The notes beneath the pieces were generated by a model. It was not told the origin of the DNA. It searched no databases and worked only from the letters and a program-made list of their open reading frames with translations. Below are positions 11,475-18,502 of a stretch of 64,000 nucleotides of DNA, one piece after another. How positions within the stretch are numbered: the first letter of the stretch is position 1; the number at the start of each line of letters is the position of its first letter. The stretch is from Cerasicoccus sp. TK19100. Lineage in GTDB: Bacteria > Verrucomicrobiota > Verrucomicrobiia > Opitutales > Cerasicoccaceae. Made by a program: the position numbers and the translations under genes. The DNA is taken from positions 124,001 to 188,000 of the forward strand of contig NZ_JAPWDU010000002.1 in the NCBI RefSeq assembly GCF_027257155.1, written 5' to 3'.

Positions 11475-12116
11475 CTAATGTTTTGCGGAGTGAAAACTGA
11501 CCCTTCCGCACAAGAATTCTTTGGCGATGACATCGCCGAATGCGGTCTTGATCAAAATGGGCTTACCGGGATTCAAAAACGTCGCGCCTCTTTGCTGATT
11601 TTGGTAGTCATACCAAATCCGATCGAGGGTCTGCCGTGGAATACCGCCGAGCGATTTAATCCAGGCTGCTATGTCGTCAGTAATCAGCAATCGGTCGTAG
11701 GGATTTTGATTGGGTATGTCCCAGAAATCCTGAACAGATTTCGTGGACGCTTCGATGACGGGGTTCTGTGCAACCGGCATACGAAAGGAAAACGATTCCT
11801 CGCTGGAATTAAAGCAGAAGGCGTCCCCGGACGCCAAGTAGAGGCGAATTTCAAAACGCGCATTTTCAAGCCGCTCGGGAGCCATGCTCATGAGGTGCCT
11901 GGTTGATAAAAATTCAACATCAAGCACCTCACATTTGAAGGTGTTGATCAACGAGGAGAATTTTTCGGAAATGAATGCCGTATAGATTTTGGGTGGGTCC
12001 ATGCTGAGCACGACGTATTTGTCCAATTGCATTCGCAGGATTTGGCGTGGACTTTGATCCGAGGTCACCCGCAGGGAGTTCTGGAGATTGATAGCTTGGA
12101 GAGGGATGAATTGCAT
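11475..12116 (-). CDS. Array A, ~210-aa two-domain family, type 1 (unknown function)
   Basis: 213 residues, no known domain, no signal peptide. It aligns end to end with the 54183-54824 gene of array B, which has exactly the same length. Shared blocks include DQSPRQILR / DQTPRQILR, FEIRLYL / FEIRLHL, and the C-terminal PGKPILI followed by FLCGRVSFH / YLCGRVSFH. The N-terminal ~105 residues resemble the whole ~110-aa family (12989-13333). The C-terminal half has the W-x-D-(Y/F) motif (IWYDYQ) found in the other ~210-aa proteins of both arrays. The repeated architecture suggests recognition or structural paralogues, but no function can be assigned. A perfect hairpin with a T7 tract lies upstream of the start. 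Confidence 0.8.
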   Translation of the reverse strand: MQFIPLQAINLQNSLRVTSDQSPRQILRMQLDKYVVLSMDPPKIYTAFISEKFSSLINTFKCEVLDVEFLSTRHLMSMAPERLENARFEIRLYLASGDAFCFNSSEESFSFRMPVAQNPVIEASTKSVQDFWDIPNQNPYDRLLITDDIAAWIKSLGGIPRQTLDRIWYDYQNQQRGATFLNPGKPILIKTAFGDVIAKEFLCGRVSFHSAKH

Positions 12117-12173
12117 TGTTGGAATAGGTTGGGGATGAACTAGGGCTTGGCGTTCGGATGCCAGTGCGCGGAC

Positions 12174-12199
12174 ACAAAAAAACGAGCCGTCGCGGCTCG
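12174..12199 (-). terminator. Intrinsic terminator/attenuator-like hairpin before the type 1 gene
   Basis: The stem CGAGCCG/CGGCTCG with a 3-base loop is followed on the minus strand by seven T residues. It sits about 60 bases upstream of the 12116 start, so it is either the end of an upstream transcript or lies in the leader of this gene. The rest of the 12117-12442 gap shows only small hairpins (for example GAGGTGCATGGCCTC near 12321) and no gene. Confidence 0.7.
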
Positions 12200-12442
12200 C
12201 ATGGAATATGGGTTAATGTTGGGTGGGGTATCGTTGTGACTCAGTGACCAGCAGAGACATTAAATCGGCAAGCCCACTACCGGAATACTGTCAATTAATG
12301 TCACCGGTCGGAGCTCTCTCTGTGAGGTGCATGGCCTCACCGTTGCAAGCGTTAAGACAAGAAGAGTATAGGAACTATTCTGCTCGATCAAAACTCAGCG
12401 GAACGTATATCTACCTTTATGTGGGGGCGTAAGCATTTAGGT

Positions 12443-12751
12443 TCATGCTACGAGGCGATAAGAGGTGCTCGGCCCCCTTCCGCGTTTGATTACGGCGCCA
12501 TTGTCCAAATGAGGCTTCAAACGCCGTCGGACCGTGGAAGCATCAATCAGCATAGCATCGGCGATGCAGGCTGCCGTTGCTTCGCCATGGGTGGCGAGGA
12601 CGCTTAAGACGTCCTCCTCACCGTCTACGTTTTTTCGAACCGCCTTTCGTCTTGCTTTCACAGGCAAATTCGGTTGACTAGTAATCGCTGAAGCAATTCC
12701 TCGGGCCAGAATTTCTCCAATTTCTTTTAACTTTTCTTCACGCTGGTGCAT
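12443..12751 (-). CDS. Winged-helix DNA-binding protein
   Basis: The start at 12751 (MHQREEKLKEIGEILARG) is preferred; 18 further codons upstream are open but unlike the rest. The 102-residue protein has a basic linker (KARRKAVRK) and a C-terminal winged helix. That domain covers LSVLATHGEATAACIADAM, a recognition helix DASTVRRRLKPH and the wing NGAVIKRGRGPSTSYRL. This is like MarR/ArsR/GntR-style regulators of ~60 residues. It lies inside array A in the same direction as its neighbours and is a candidate local regulator. No counterpart is seen in array B. Confidence 0.7.
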   Translation of the reverse strand: MHQREEKLKEIGEILARGIASAITSQPNLPVKARRKAVRKNVDGEEDVLSVLATHGEATAACIADAMLIDASTVRRRLKPHLDNGAVIKRGRGPSTSYRLVA

Positions 12752-12988
12752 GAAAAGTGTAACTGAGAACTCTCGTTGAGAAAAGTAGTAAATTCGGACG
12801 GCCATCGCTAAGTATTAGAGAGGCTAATTCATGGGGGCCTTGAATTAATTCAACGAGCGAAGCTATAATAAGCCGAGATTAAGCAAAATTCGCCGAGTTA
12901 CCTCGAAACCGACCACTGAGGATTGCCCAGGAATCGGTTTCTTCGGCTGGGGGATACTGGGATACCAATGAAATATGCCTAATTTTGT

Positions 12989-13333
12989 TTAAGGTTCATC
13001 AAGGACGATGATGCCGTCGAATGGGTTGATCACGTAGATGTCGCCTCTTTTCGTATAAAGACGAACTTCGATCTCTTGGGTGCCGACTCTCGCGTGATCT
13101 CGGCACAATAGAGGACGTATCGTGCTCAGTTCGACATCAACAATGTCACTACGCAGATCGCCGATGACGCTGCTTAGATCAGGCGAATCGACGCCGAGCA
13201 TGACGTTTGTGGCATCGTAACTGACGACCAAGTATTGGTCGCCGCCTAGGCGGAACAGACGCCTGGGGGCTTTGGCGGAGCTAAGCAGCTTGGCCTGGGA
13301 AAAATCGATTTGGGCTGGAGTAAGTAACTTCAT
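12989..13333 (-). CDS. Array A, ~110-aa one-domain family (unknown function)
   Basis: 114 residues, beginning MKLLTPAQIDFSQAKLLSS. It aligns along its length with the array B gene at 53698-54033 (MKLLPPRFIDFSKATLISS). Common blocks are PRRLFRLGG / PRQLYRLGG, DIVDVELSTIRPLLCR / EIIDVELTTLRPVICR, and EVRLYTKRGDI / EVRLHLKRGDI. The same pattern (PR-x-h-x-R, then hDVE-x5-R, then E-h-RL-x4-GD) marks the N-terminal half of the ~210-aa proteins, so this is probably the same domain standing alone. An unusual structured leader lies upstream (13373-13410) in both copies. No catalytic residues are recognised. Confidence 0.8.
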   Translation of the reverse strand: MKLLTPAQIDFSQAKLLSSAKAPRRLFRLGGDQYLVVSYDATNVMLGVDSPDLSSVIGDLRSDIVDVELSTIRPLLCRDHARVGTQEIEVRLYTKRGDIYVINPFDGIIVLDEP

Positions 13334-13372
13334 GAATAACTAACTTTGGTGGTTTGAAAAGTACGTTGTTGA

Positions 13373-13410
13373 GGCGCCTTTTGACGACCTGTGGAAGGAG
13401 GTCGTGGCGC
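13373..13410 (-). promoter_or_regulatory. Conserved leader hairpin with anti-Shine-Dalgarno-like loop
   Basis: On the minus strand an outer GCGCC/GGCGC stem encloses an inner ACGACCT/AGGTCGT stem whose loop side contains CCTCCTTC, the sequence of the 16S rRNA 3' end. The same arrangement precedes the homologous array B gene (54078-54116), where the outer stem GGTGCC/GGTGCC is kept through G-U pairs. The plus strand reads AAGGAGGT, but no open frame follows it. A leader RNA element controlling the ~110-aa gene is inferred. Confidence 0.5.
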
Positions 13411-13422
13411 TATAAAGAGCAA

Positions 13423-13449
13423 AGCCGAGCCCCGATATGGGACTCGGCT
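13423..13449 (-). terminator. Hairpin between type 3 gene and ~110-aa gene
   Basis: AGCCGAG/CTCGGCT stem, 69 bases after the stop of the 13518-14147 gene. The T-tract on the minus strand is poor (TTTGCTCTTTAT). A closely similar GCCGAGCCC/GGGCTCGGC hairpin lies at the same place in array B (54130-54152), so the sequence and not just the fold is kept. Confidence 0.6.
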
Positions 13450-13517
13450 GAATTAATGAAATGCTGGCGGAATGTCGGCGTTGCGTTGGAGCAGACACTG
13501 ACGGTAATTCCCGCCGA

Positions 13518-14147
13518 CTATGGCAGGTCGAATAGCACCGTCCGATCAGGTTGAGGGGTGGCTAAAAAACAGGTAAACTCACCGTGGATCATGTATGGTG
13601 GTGCATCCGAAAAATCATTCTTGGGATTGCCGAGTGCCGTCTGGTAGTCGGTCCAGAAACGGAGAAGCATTTTGCTTTGATCGATTCCGCCGCTGTATTG
13701 CTCGATTGCGTTGACAAAGCGGTTGGACATTTTCATCGACTCTAGATATCCCTGATTTGTGATGCCCCAGATGTCTTCGGCCGTATACATCTTCTGATTC
13801 TTACATGAATCGCCGGTGAATGGATTAAGCAAAAAAATCTCGTCCCTCTCATTGAGCAAAACATTTTCGCGGTGCGATAGTCTGAGCCGCAATTCCCTGT
13901 GGGATGCGCCAGCGCCTTCAATGACCTGGAGTTTGACGAATTGAATTTCGACAACCTGAATGTTAGGCCGCAAGTCGAAATAATCACCGAGGATTTTTGA
14001 CTTGAATGCAAAGATGATGGCAGTGGAAATACTATCGTGGAGCGTGAATTGGTATGTGCGGATTCGCGTCAGGACAATCGGACAGTTGGGGGTCGTAAGG
14101 ACGGCGTGTGAATCCAGGAAGGATGGCTTGTATGGAATTTCTTTCAT
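13518..14147 (-). CDS. Array A, ~210-aa two-domain family, type 3 (unknown function)
   Basis: 209 residues beginning MKEIPYKPSFLDSHAVLT. It is strikingly similar to the array B gene at 55267-55923 (MKEIKYKPSIKDSNAVLT) over the full length. Shared blocks include LGDYFDL, KELRLxLSHxE, LNERDEIFIL, MSNRFA/V and LLRFWxDY, then GEFTxFLxTP. The N-terminal half fits the ~110-aa family pattern; the C-terminal half has the W-x-DY and GEF motifs. A hairpin with seven T residues ends only ~17 bases before the start codon. The function is unknown. The high similarity between copies suggests recent exchange or strong constraint compared with the other pairs. Confidence 0.8.
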   Translation of the reverse strand: MKEIPYKPSFLDSHAVLTTPNCPIVLTRIRTYQFTLHDSISTAIIFAFKSKILGDYFDLRPNIQVVEIQFVKLQVIEGAGASHRELRLRLSHRENVLLNERDEIFLLNPFTGDSCKNQKMYTAEDIWGITNQGYLESMKMSNRFVNAIEQYSGGIDQSKMLLRFWTDYQTALGNPKNDFSDAPPYMIHGEFTCFLATPQPDRTVLFDLP

Positions 14148-14163
14148 TGGTTTGTGTGTGGGT

Positions 14164-14197
14164 TAAAAAAATGGCGGAGCCATAGACTGGCTCCGCC
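14164..14197 (-). terminator. Strong hairpin plus T-tract immediately before a start codon
   Basis: A perfect 10-bp stem GGCGGAGCCA/TGGCTCCGCC with a 5-base loop is followed on the minus strand by ATTTTTTT. The start codon of the downstream gene follows about 17 bases later, so any promoter for that gene must overlap or precede the terminator. Confidence 0.8.
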
Positions 14198-14523
14198 GTG
14201 GATGTTCGCATTTAATTACTTGTTGGGGATGCTCATACGCCTTGGCGCTTAATGCTTGGTGCACATCTGAAGGATGCACGCATCAAGCTCTCATTCCATT
14301 CCCGTCATAATTCGAGTATACTGCTCCAGAAGCCGAGTTGGTTGGCCTTTCTGAAAAAAACAGCCTCCCAGAATGGCCCAGGATTCGCTTTAAGCGAACG
14401 ATGCAGGTAATGGTATACCCCTAAACGGAGCATTTTCTCGTAGATGGTTGGGTTTGCGATGGCACTGACTCGGGAGGATCAGGCACGACAGCTCTTCTCT
14501 GCGAAGAGAACTTGCTGCCTAGT
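14198..14523 (-). other. Intergenic stretch in array A, no gene seen
   Basis: No supported frame. A hairpin TTCTCT/AGAGAA lies at about 14491-14506, some 20 bases after the stop of the 14524-14811 gene, and probably ends that transcript. A short GC-poor stretch near 14400 (GGTATACCCC) shows nothing recognisable. Confidence 0.5.
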
Positions 14524-14811
14524 TTATCCTTTGCTGTCCGAAGTCCATATTAAAACCCATTGCCGACTATGAGGGGGAAGCCAACGGGTCATTATGGGCA
14601 TGGCGTTGAGAGCTGAGATCGATTCTCTGGTTAAGAATTCTCGTAATTGATAAGAACGAAAGGCTAGCAGGGCATCGTTCCTATTTGAGCAAGAATAAAA
14701 GCCAAAGGCCGAGTCGCCAAAATCGATGACGTAAGCGCTGCCGACTGGTGTGATTCCTTCTGCCTCATCGGGTTGAAACAACTTTAGCATATAAAATTTT
14801 GGAATTAGCAT
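14524..14811 (-). CDS. Array A, ~95-aa companion protein (unknown function)
   Basis: 95 residues starting MLIPKFYMLKLFQPDEAEG. It overlaps the upstream ~210-aa gene by 7 bases (start inside its stop region), so the two are translationally coupled. In array B the gene in the same place (54970-55263, 97 residues) starts 3 bases after its ~210-aa partner. The two small proteins are only weakly similar: a PEQAG/DEAEG-like block, a central aromatic/valine strand (SAYVIDF / DVWVLKI), and a C-terminal P-x2-RRHWV / PHSRQWVLI. Position, length and coupling make them likely counterparts. No motif indicates a function. Confidence 0.65.
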   Translation of the reverse strand: MLIPKFYMLKLFQPDEAEGITPVGSAYVIDFGDSAFGFYSCSNRNDALLAFRSYQLREFLTRESISALNAMPIMTRWLPPHSRQWVLIWTSDSKG

Positions 14812-15437
14812 AGATCAAATACAAATTGGTTGTTCACGATTTGACGGACGGAGAAATTAAACCACTCCCCAGAGATGATTACATTGTCCCCAAAAACTAG
14901 AGGAAAACGGCTCGCGTTAATCTTCGCCTCAAAATCACGCCACAGAATGTGCAAGATGTGTTCTTGTTGTTCACCGTCGGCTATTTCCACGATTTTCGTG
15001 ATCAATCGCTCCGTTAATGCCATGTTGAGATACGGACTTCGATTGGGTACAGCCAGGATTTCAGTGGCGAGGTACTCATGGCACTGTAAGGTTAGTGGTG
15101 AAATTGCCCAGATACTAATGAATATCTCATCACAGTGAGTCAGGGTGATGAATCTACGATCATCCAGGCTGAGGCGAAGCTCCCGCTTTGCATCAAATTC
15201 CCCTGCACCGACTGAAATTGTTTGGATGATTTCGACCTGGGGGATCTTCAGGTCCGGATATTTCTCCAGGAAATTTTCAAGCGCATGACTTTCAAAGACG
15301 AGAATGACCTCGTCCCGGAATGTCTTGCTAAGAACATATACGCTTCCGCGCACATGAGAAAGCGTGATGGGTGAAGTAGGTTCGGTGAGTGGTGTTCGGT
15401 TCTTGATCGAATTGGGTTTTAGACTAATTTCTTTCAT
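14805..15437 (-). CDS. Array A, ~210-aa two-domain family, type 4 (unknown function)
   Basis: 210 residues, beginning MKEISLKPNSIKNRTPLT, like the type 3 proteins. Family signs are PITLSHVRG, VFESHALENFLEKYPDL, KRELRLSLDDRRF and CDEIFIS in the N-terminal half. The C-terminal half has VPNRSPYLNM, ILWRDFEA, IISGEWFNF and VFDLC. It is more diverged than the two type 3 proteins are from each other and has no direct match in array B. It is coupled to the small gene downstream. A 12-bp perfect hairpin with six T residues lies just before the start. Unknown function; probably a duplicate of the type 3 gene. Confidence 0.78.
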   Translation of the reverse strand: MKEISLKPNSIKNRTPLTEPTSPITLSHVRGSVYVLSKTFRDEVILVFESHALENFLEKYPDLKIPQVEIIQTISVGAGEFDAKRELRLSLDDRRFITLTHCDEIFISIWAISPLTLQCHEYLATEILAVPNRSPYLNMALTERLITKIVEIADGEQQEHILHILWRDFEAKINASRFPLVFGDNVIISGEWFNFSVRQIVNNQFVFDLC

Positions 15438-15451
15438 AATGGATATTGGTT

Positions 15452-15486
15452 AAAAAATAAGCGGAGTCACATGGGTGACTCCGCTT
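15452..15486 (-). terminator. Perfect 12-bp hairpin between two array A genes
   Basis: AAGCGGAGTCAC/GTGACTCCGCTT with a 4-base loop, then ATTTTTT on the minus strand. It lies 26 bases after the stop of the 15512-16111 gene and ~15 bases before the next start codon, in a gap of only 74 bases. Confidence 0.85.
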
Positions 15487-15511
15487 TTCAGATTCGGGTT
15501 TTATGGTTTCG

Positions 15512-16111
15512 CTAGGCCGATTCGGCTTCCATGAAGGGAAGCAGTGGTTCATGGACCGTAGCACTTATCTGGGAAATCCAGAGGTCAACAATCGCGTAGA
15601 TCTGAGCCAGGTGTGGCATCAGAATGTAGGTGTCGACAAGCAAGGCCGCATTATACGCAGTCAACTGGGGCAGGTTCTCAGGATCGGTATGTAGGATTTC
15701 AGCAACCTTTTTAACTTGAGGTTTCGTTGCCGGGTAGTGATACCACTTTTTATTATCATGCTGGTAACGCTTGGGGAGCAGGCCAGAAATACTGGAAGCG
15801 GACGTCGAGGATTTCCGACTCCATTTTCCTTGAGCGTAGGCGAGCGTCAGGCACTCGCCGCATTCGTGATGGAGTATGTGCAGGGTGATTTTCCTCCCGA
15901 AGTCTTCCGCCGCAACGATATGCGGGTATGGCAGTTCGGGAAATTTCGCATTCCACCGGTAACGCTTGCCATCAGGCGTCGGCAGGTCCACGGCGAAGCT
16001 GGTGGTCTGGCTCGGAAGTGTGGTGTGATTATACAAGCCGTTGATGCGAGCCAGTATTTTCTTGGGCAGTCTTGGGCAGTTCTTGCCCGATAGGGTGTGT
16101 TTTTGGTTCAT
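15512..16111 (-). CDS. Array A, LTAYNA-motif family (~195 aa, unknown function)
   Basis: 199 residues. It matches the array B genes at 55998-56591 (closest) and 56860-57420. Blocks common to all three are LP-x-E/K-I-x-x-R near residue 18, the RWN tripeptide near residue 53, a PAT-x2-Q segment near residue 128, and the LTAYNA motif followed by an LMPH or MMKH helix. The first two also share HTTLPxQT, VDLP and the C-terminal EPLLPFMEAESA-type end. The PAT-x2-Q helix followed by LP-L-S/TAYNA-A resembles the small ATxKQ helical motif at the C-termini of some phage and helicase-like proteins; this is a weak resemblance. Cytoplasmic, function unknown. Confidence 0.78.
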   Translation of the reverse strand: MNQKHTLSGKNCPRLPKKILARINGLYNHTTLPSQTTSFAVDLPTPDGKRYRWNAKFPELPYPHIVAAEDFGRKITLHILHHECGECLTLAYAQGKWSRKSSTSASSISGLLPKRYQHDNKKWYHYPATKPQVKKVAEILHTDPENLPQLTAYNAALLVDTYILMPHLAQIYAIVDLWISQISATVHEPLLPFMEAESA

Positions 16112-16461
16112 TTATTCTTTTATTATTGGGTTTAGATGACGCAGCGCGTCATTGGCTTACGAAGCCAACACCAATCCCCTTAAGAGGTCTCGAAGGGCGG
16201 GAACCAAACCGACATGAGACCTAATTTCCATGCCCCGCAGGCATGGTCCTTCTTGGCAGAATCCAAAGCGAAGCGTCCTCTTTTCTCACTTGCGGCACCC
16301 GTGATGGATGCGCCTTCGGAGCGAATCCTCACTGCAAAAAAGAATTCTGAAGCGAGTTCATGTTGATCAGCTTCAGCAAATAAACCAAATGTTATTCTTG
16401 TAATTGTTGGGTTATTTTGCTTGTACTACCATTATAAATCAGCTACAAGAGTATCCCTAAT
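16112..16461. other. Divergent intergenic region of array A
   Basis: No gene is seen. It holds a perfect ATGACGC/GCGTCAT hairpin at 16136-16152, 25 bases before the 16111 start; a GGCTTACGAAGCC hairpin just after it; and a CATGCC/GGCATG hairpin near 16230. An AT-rich stretch with ATTATAAAT near 16432 is the likely -10 region of the nuclease gene. Confidence 0.45.
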
Positions 16462-17040
16462 ATGAAAAAAGAATCTACACCCATCAACGTTACCCAATTT
16501 TCTAAATCACTTGCCACTGAATATCTACCATGGACCCAGTGGCCCAAGCGCCTGCCTGATATTTTGCTGGATTATAAGGCAAACTATCCCATGGCCCATC
16601 TCCCCTCCTTGCAAATTGGCGAAGAACTCCACGAGCATTTATCGCGTTTCCTAAAATATGGAAAATGGATACCTCCTGAATATTACTTTCCATGCGTGAC
16701 AATCGCAGACGCCTTATTGGCAATCGGGTTTCGACTTGAAGATATCAACTCGGAACTCAGCGTTCAGTGCGGGCCTGTGGCGGGCCAAGTCGATGTGTGC
16801 GGCGTGTTAGGAAATGGCCGTCCTTGCGTAGTTGAGGTCAAAGCCACGCAGGGCAAATATGTTTTGCCGCCTCGAGCGTCTGAAGTTGTCCAAATGGCCA
16901 CTTATGCCTATGGCTTAGGCTATAGTGAGCCCGTATTGGCCTGCTTACGCGTGGCAGTGAGAAAATGCTGCGTCAGTGCATTTATCGTTGATGACGGAAG
17001 CGCCATGGTTACAGGTGCCCAGCAAGCGCTAGTCGCCTAG
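16462..17040 (+). CDS. RecB/Cas4-like PD-(D/E)XK nuclease of array A
   Basis: 192 residues. The nuclease core is clear: Asp111 in QVDVCG, Glu125 and Lys127 in VEVKAT, and the Gln144-x3-Tyr148 helix (QMATY) that marks RecB/Cas4-type exonucleases. The array B protein (57870-58421) has the same residues at the same spacing. There is no iron-sulfur cysteine cluster of the Cas4 kind, as only scattered cysteines are present. It is transcribed opposite to the rest of the array and its stop overlaps the convergent 361-aa gene by 4 bases. A DNA-cutting or trimming role is predicted from the active site; substrate and partners are unknown. Confidence 0.83.
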   Translation: MKKESTPINVTQFSKSLATEYLPWTQWPKRLPDILLDYKANYPMAHLPSLQIGEELHEHLSRFLKYGKWIPPEYYFPCVTIADALLAIGFRLEDINSELSVQCGPVAGQVDVCGVLGNGRPCVVEVKATQGKYVLPPRASEVVQMATYAYGLGYSEPVLACLRVAVRKCCVSAFIVDDGSAMVTGAQQALVA

Positions 17041-18122
17041 GATTGGCCAAGCTTTTTACGGATGCTTTGCAGTTTGGTGATTTCCTCATCCAACGTCTGA
17101 CGATGCTTAGAGAGCATCGTTTCCGGCACTGCATCAAAAAAGGAACTGAAGGCTGAAATACGGCTTATCGCCGAATCAATAAAGAGCTGCTTATCCGCTT
17201 CGCTTTTCTTGTTGAAACGCATCATCGCTTTATCGGATTCTAGCTTGAGCAGCGAAGTGAAATCAACGGTCGCTTGCGACTTCGGTGGTCTTGAATCCCT
17301 CAATGTAAGCGCATGATCAATGCATGCTGGGATGAGTCCGACGGTTCGTTCGTAGAACTTCCTGAGAGCTACTCGGTCTTTGATGGAAGGGACCTTCAAG
17401 CTTTTATACTGAGCCATGCATTGGCAGTATTGAAGAGTGAGGCGTTGCTCCAAGGATTTTAAAGCCGAGGCTCCTTTACCAAGCACCTGGCCTAAATCAT
17501 TCGTAAATTGCTTTTTGGCAGACCTGACGCTCACTTTGTCCATTAACGAAAATTGAATTTTCGCGTGGATTAGTGCAGCGCCCAGGTAAAGCGATACTTC
17601 AAGATATTGACGACTGCTTTGGCTATAAAGCGCCAGGCCTTGGGCGATTGATTGAATCATGCCAGTAATCTGTTCCATTGAAGTATTTTTGCTTAGCGCC
17701 GGCATGCCTGGTAGGATCTCGCTCCCCGTGGAAATGACCAATTCAATTTCGGCGGGCACTGCCGGAGGGTTGTCCTCATCGTCATCGGGCAATGTTTGAA
17801 CACCCTGTTCCACCGGAAGGGCCGCGATATCCACTTTCCACATTTCCTTGGCGAGGTATTTGATGGGTTCTTTATTCTGGTGATTTTCGGCAATTGATCG
17901 AATTTCCTTTCGCGCCTCTTCCTTGATGGTAAATACACCTTCGGTCTCGGTTTCGATCAAAGCCTTATGTATCTTTTTGAGTGGAGCAGTATAGTTTGAG
18001 ACAGCCGTATCTCCATTCACTTTCAAGTCATCGAGCGTCAACTTAGGGGCCCCCTTCGGCTTTTCAATGTACTGCTGGAGCTTCTTAACGAAGCCTTCAT
18101 TCATGTATTTGGGATCAGACAT
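17037..18122 (-). CDS. Unknown 361-aa helical protein next to the nuclease
   Basis: The protein is predicted mainly helical and charged, with an acidic DDDEDNPP linker near residue 112. A long region follows (residues ~150-300: SIAQGLALYSQSSRQYLE and GALKSLEQRLTLQYCQCMAQYK types). A basic C-terminus contains LDEEITKLQSIRKKLGQS. No signal peptide or known motif is present. The gene converges with the nuclease gene (4-base overlap) and lies just downstream of the RHH regulator on the same strand, with a 59-base gap, so it may be in that operon. No counterpart was recognised in array B, so it is specific to array A. Confidence 0.65.
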   Translation of the reverse strand: MSDPKYMNEGFVKKLQQYIEKPKGAPKLTLDDLKVNGDTAVSNYTAPLKKIHKALIETETEGVFTIKEEARKEIRSIAENHQNKEPIKYLAKEMWKVDIAALPVEQGVQTLPDDDEDNPPAVPAEIELVISTGSEILPGMPALSKNTSMEQITGMIQSIAQGLALYSQSSRQYLEVSLYLGAALIHAKIQFSLMDKVSVRSAKKQFTNDLGQVLGKGASALKSLEQRLTLQYCQCMAQYKSLKVPSIKDRVALRKFYERTVGLIPACIDHALTLRDSRPPKSQATVDFTSLLKLESDKAMMRFNKKSEADKQLFIDSAISRISAFSSFFDAVPETMLSKHRQTLDEEITKLQSIRKKLGQS

Positions 18123-18181
18123 AACCTAAAAGATGATTCAAATTGAATCTAAAATTGGGTGATTTTAAATATGATTTATGC

Positions 18182-18388
18182 TTATTCGGCCAGTTTTTCC
18201 AACTCGGTGGCGATAAAATTCGAGCGATTGCGATTTTGCGCGGTGGCAAGGACGTCAATGCGCAGGACAAGCTCAGCTGGCAGGCTGATCGAAATCTGAG
18301 TTTTTCCAGGGGCGCGTCTTATGGCTGCAGCCTTTTTCTTGTTGGCTGATTTCTTGGTCGGCTTCTTCGATGATTTCTTCCTGGGCAT
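18182..18388 (-). CDS. Ribbon-helix-helix DNA-binding protein
   Basis: 68 residues. The lysine-rich N-terminal tail (MPRKKSSKKPTKKSANKKK) is followed by the RHH core: a beta strand with TQISISLPAELV, then helix DVLATAQNRNRSNFIATEL. Proteins of this size (CopG/ParG/Arc class) bind operators as dimers and often control plasmid copy number, partition or toxin genes. A functionally similar RHH gene lies beside the nuclease gene in array B (57565-57810), although the two sequences are not close. Probably the regulator of this side of array A. Confidence 0.75.
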   Translation of the reverse strand: MPRKKSSKKPTKKSANKKKAAAIRRAPGKTQISISLPAELVLRIDVLATAQNRNRSNFIATELEKLAE

Positions 18389-18502
18389 GGCAATCTACTT
18401 GTTATCCAGAGCGTTAAAGCATGTGACACTGAATGGAATTTCCGCGGAAGGCAAGTCGCCACTCCTGCCTGACAAGGCCATTTGATCCAGCACCAGATTG
18501 GA

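Noticed and set aside
13388-13410. AAGGAGGT on the plus strand as a ribosome-binding site of a small gene
   Set aside because: The frame that follows stops within a few codons in array A, and there is no start codon in array B.
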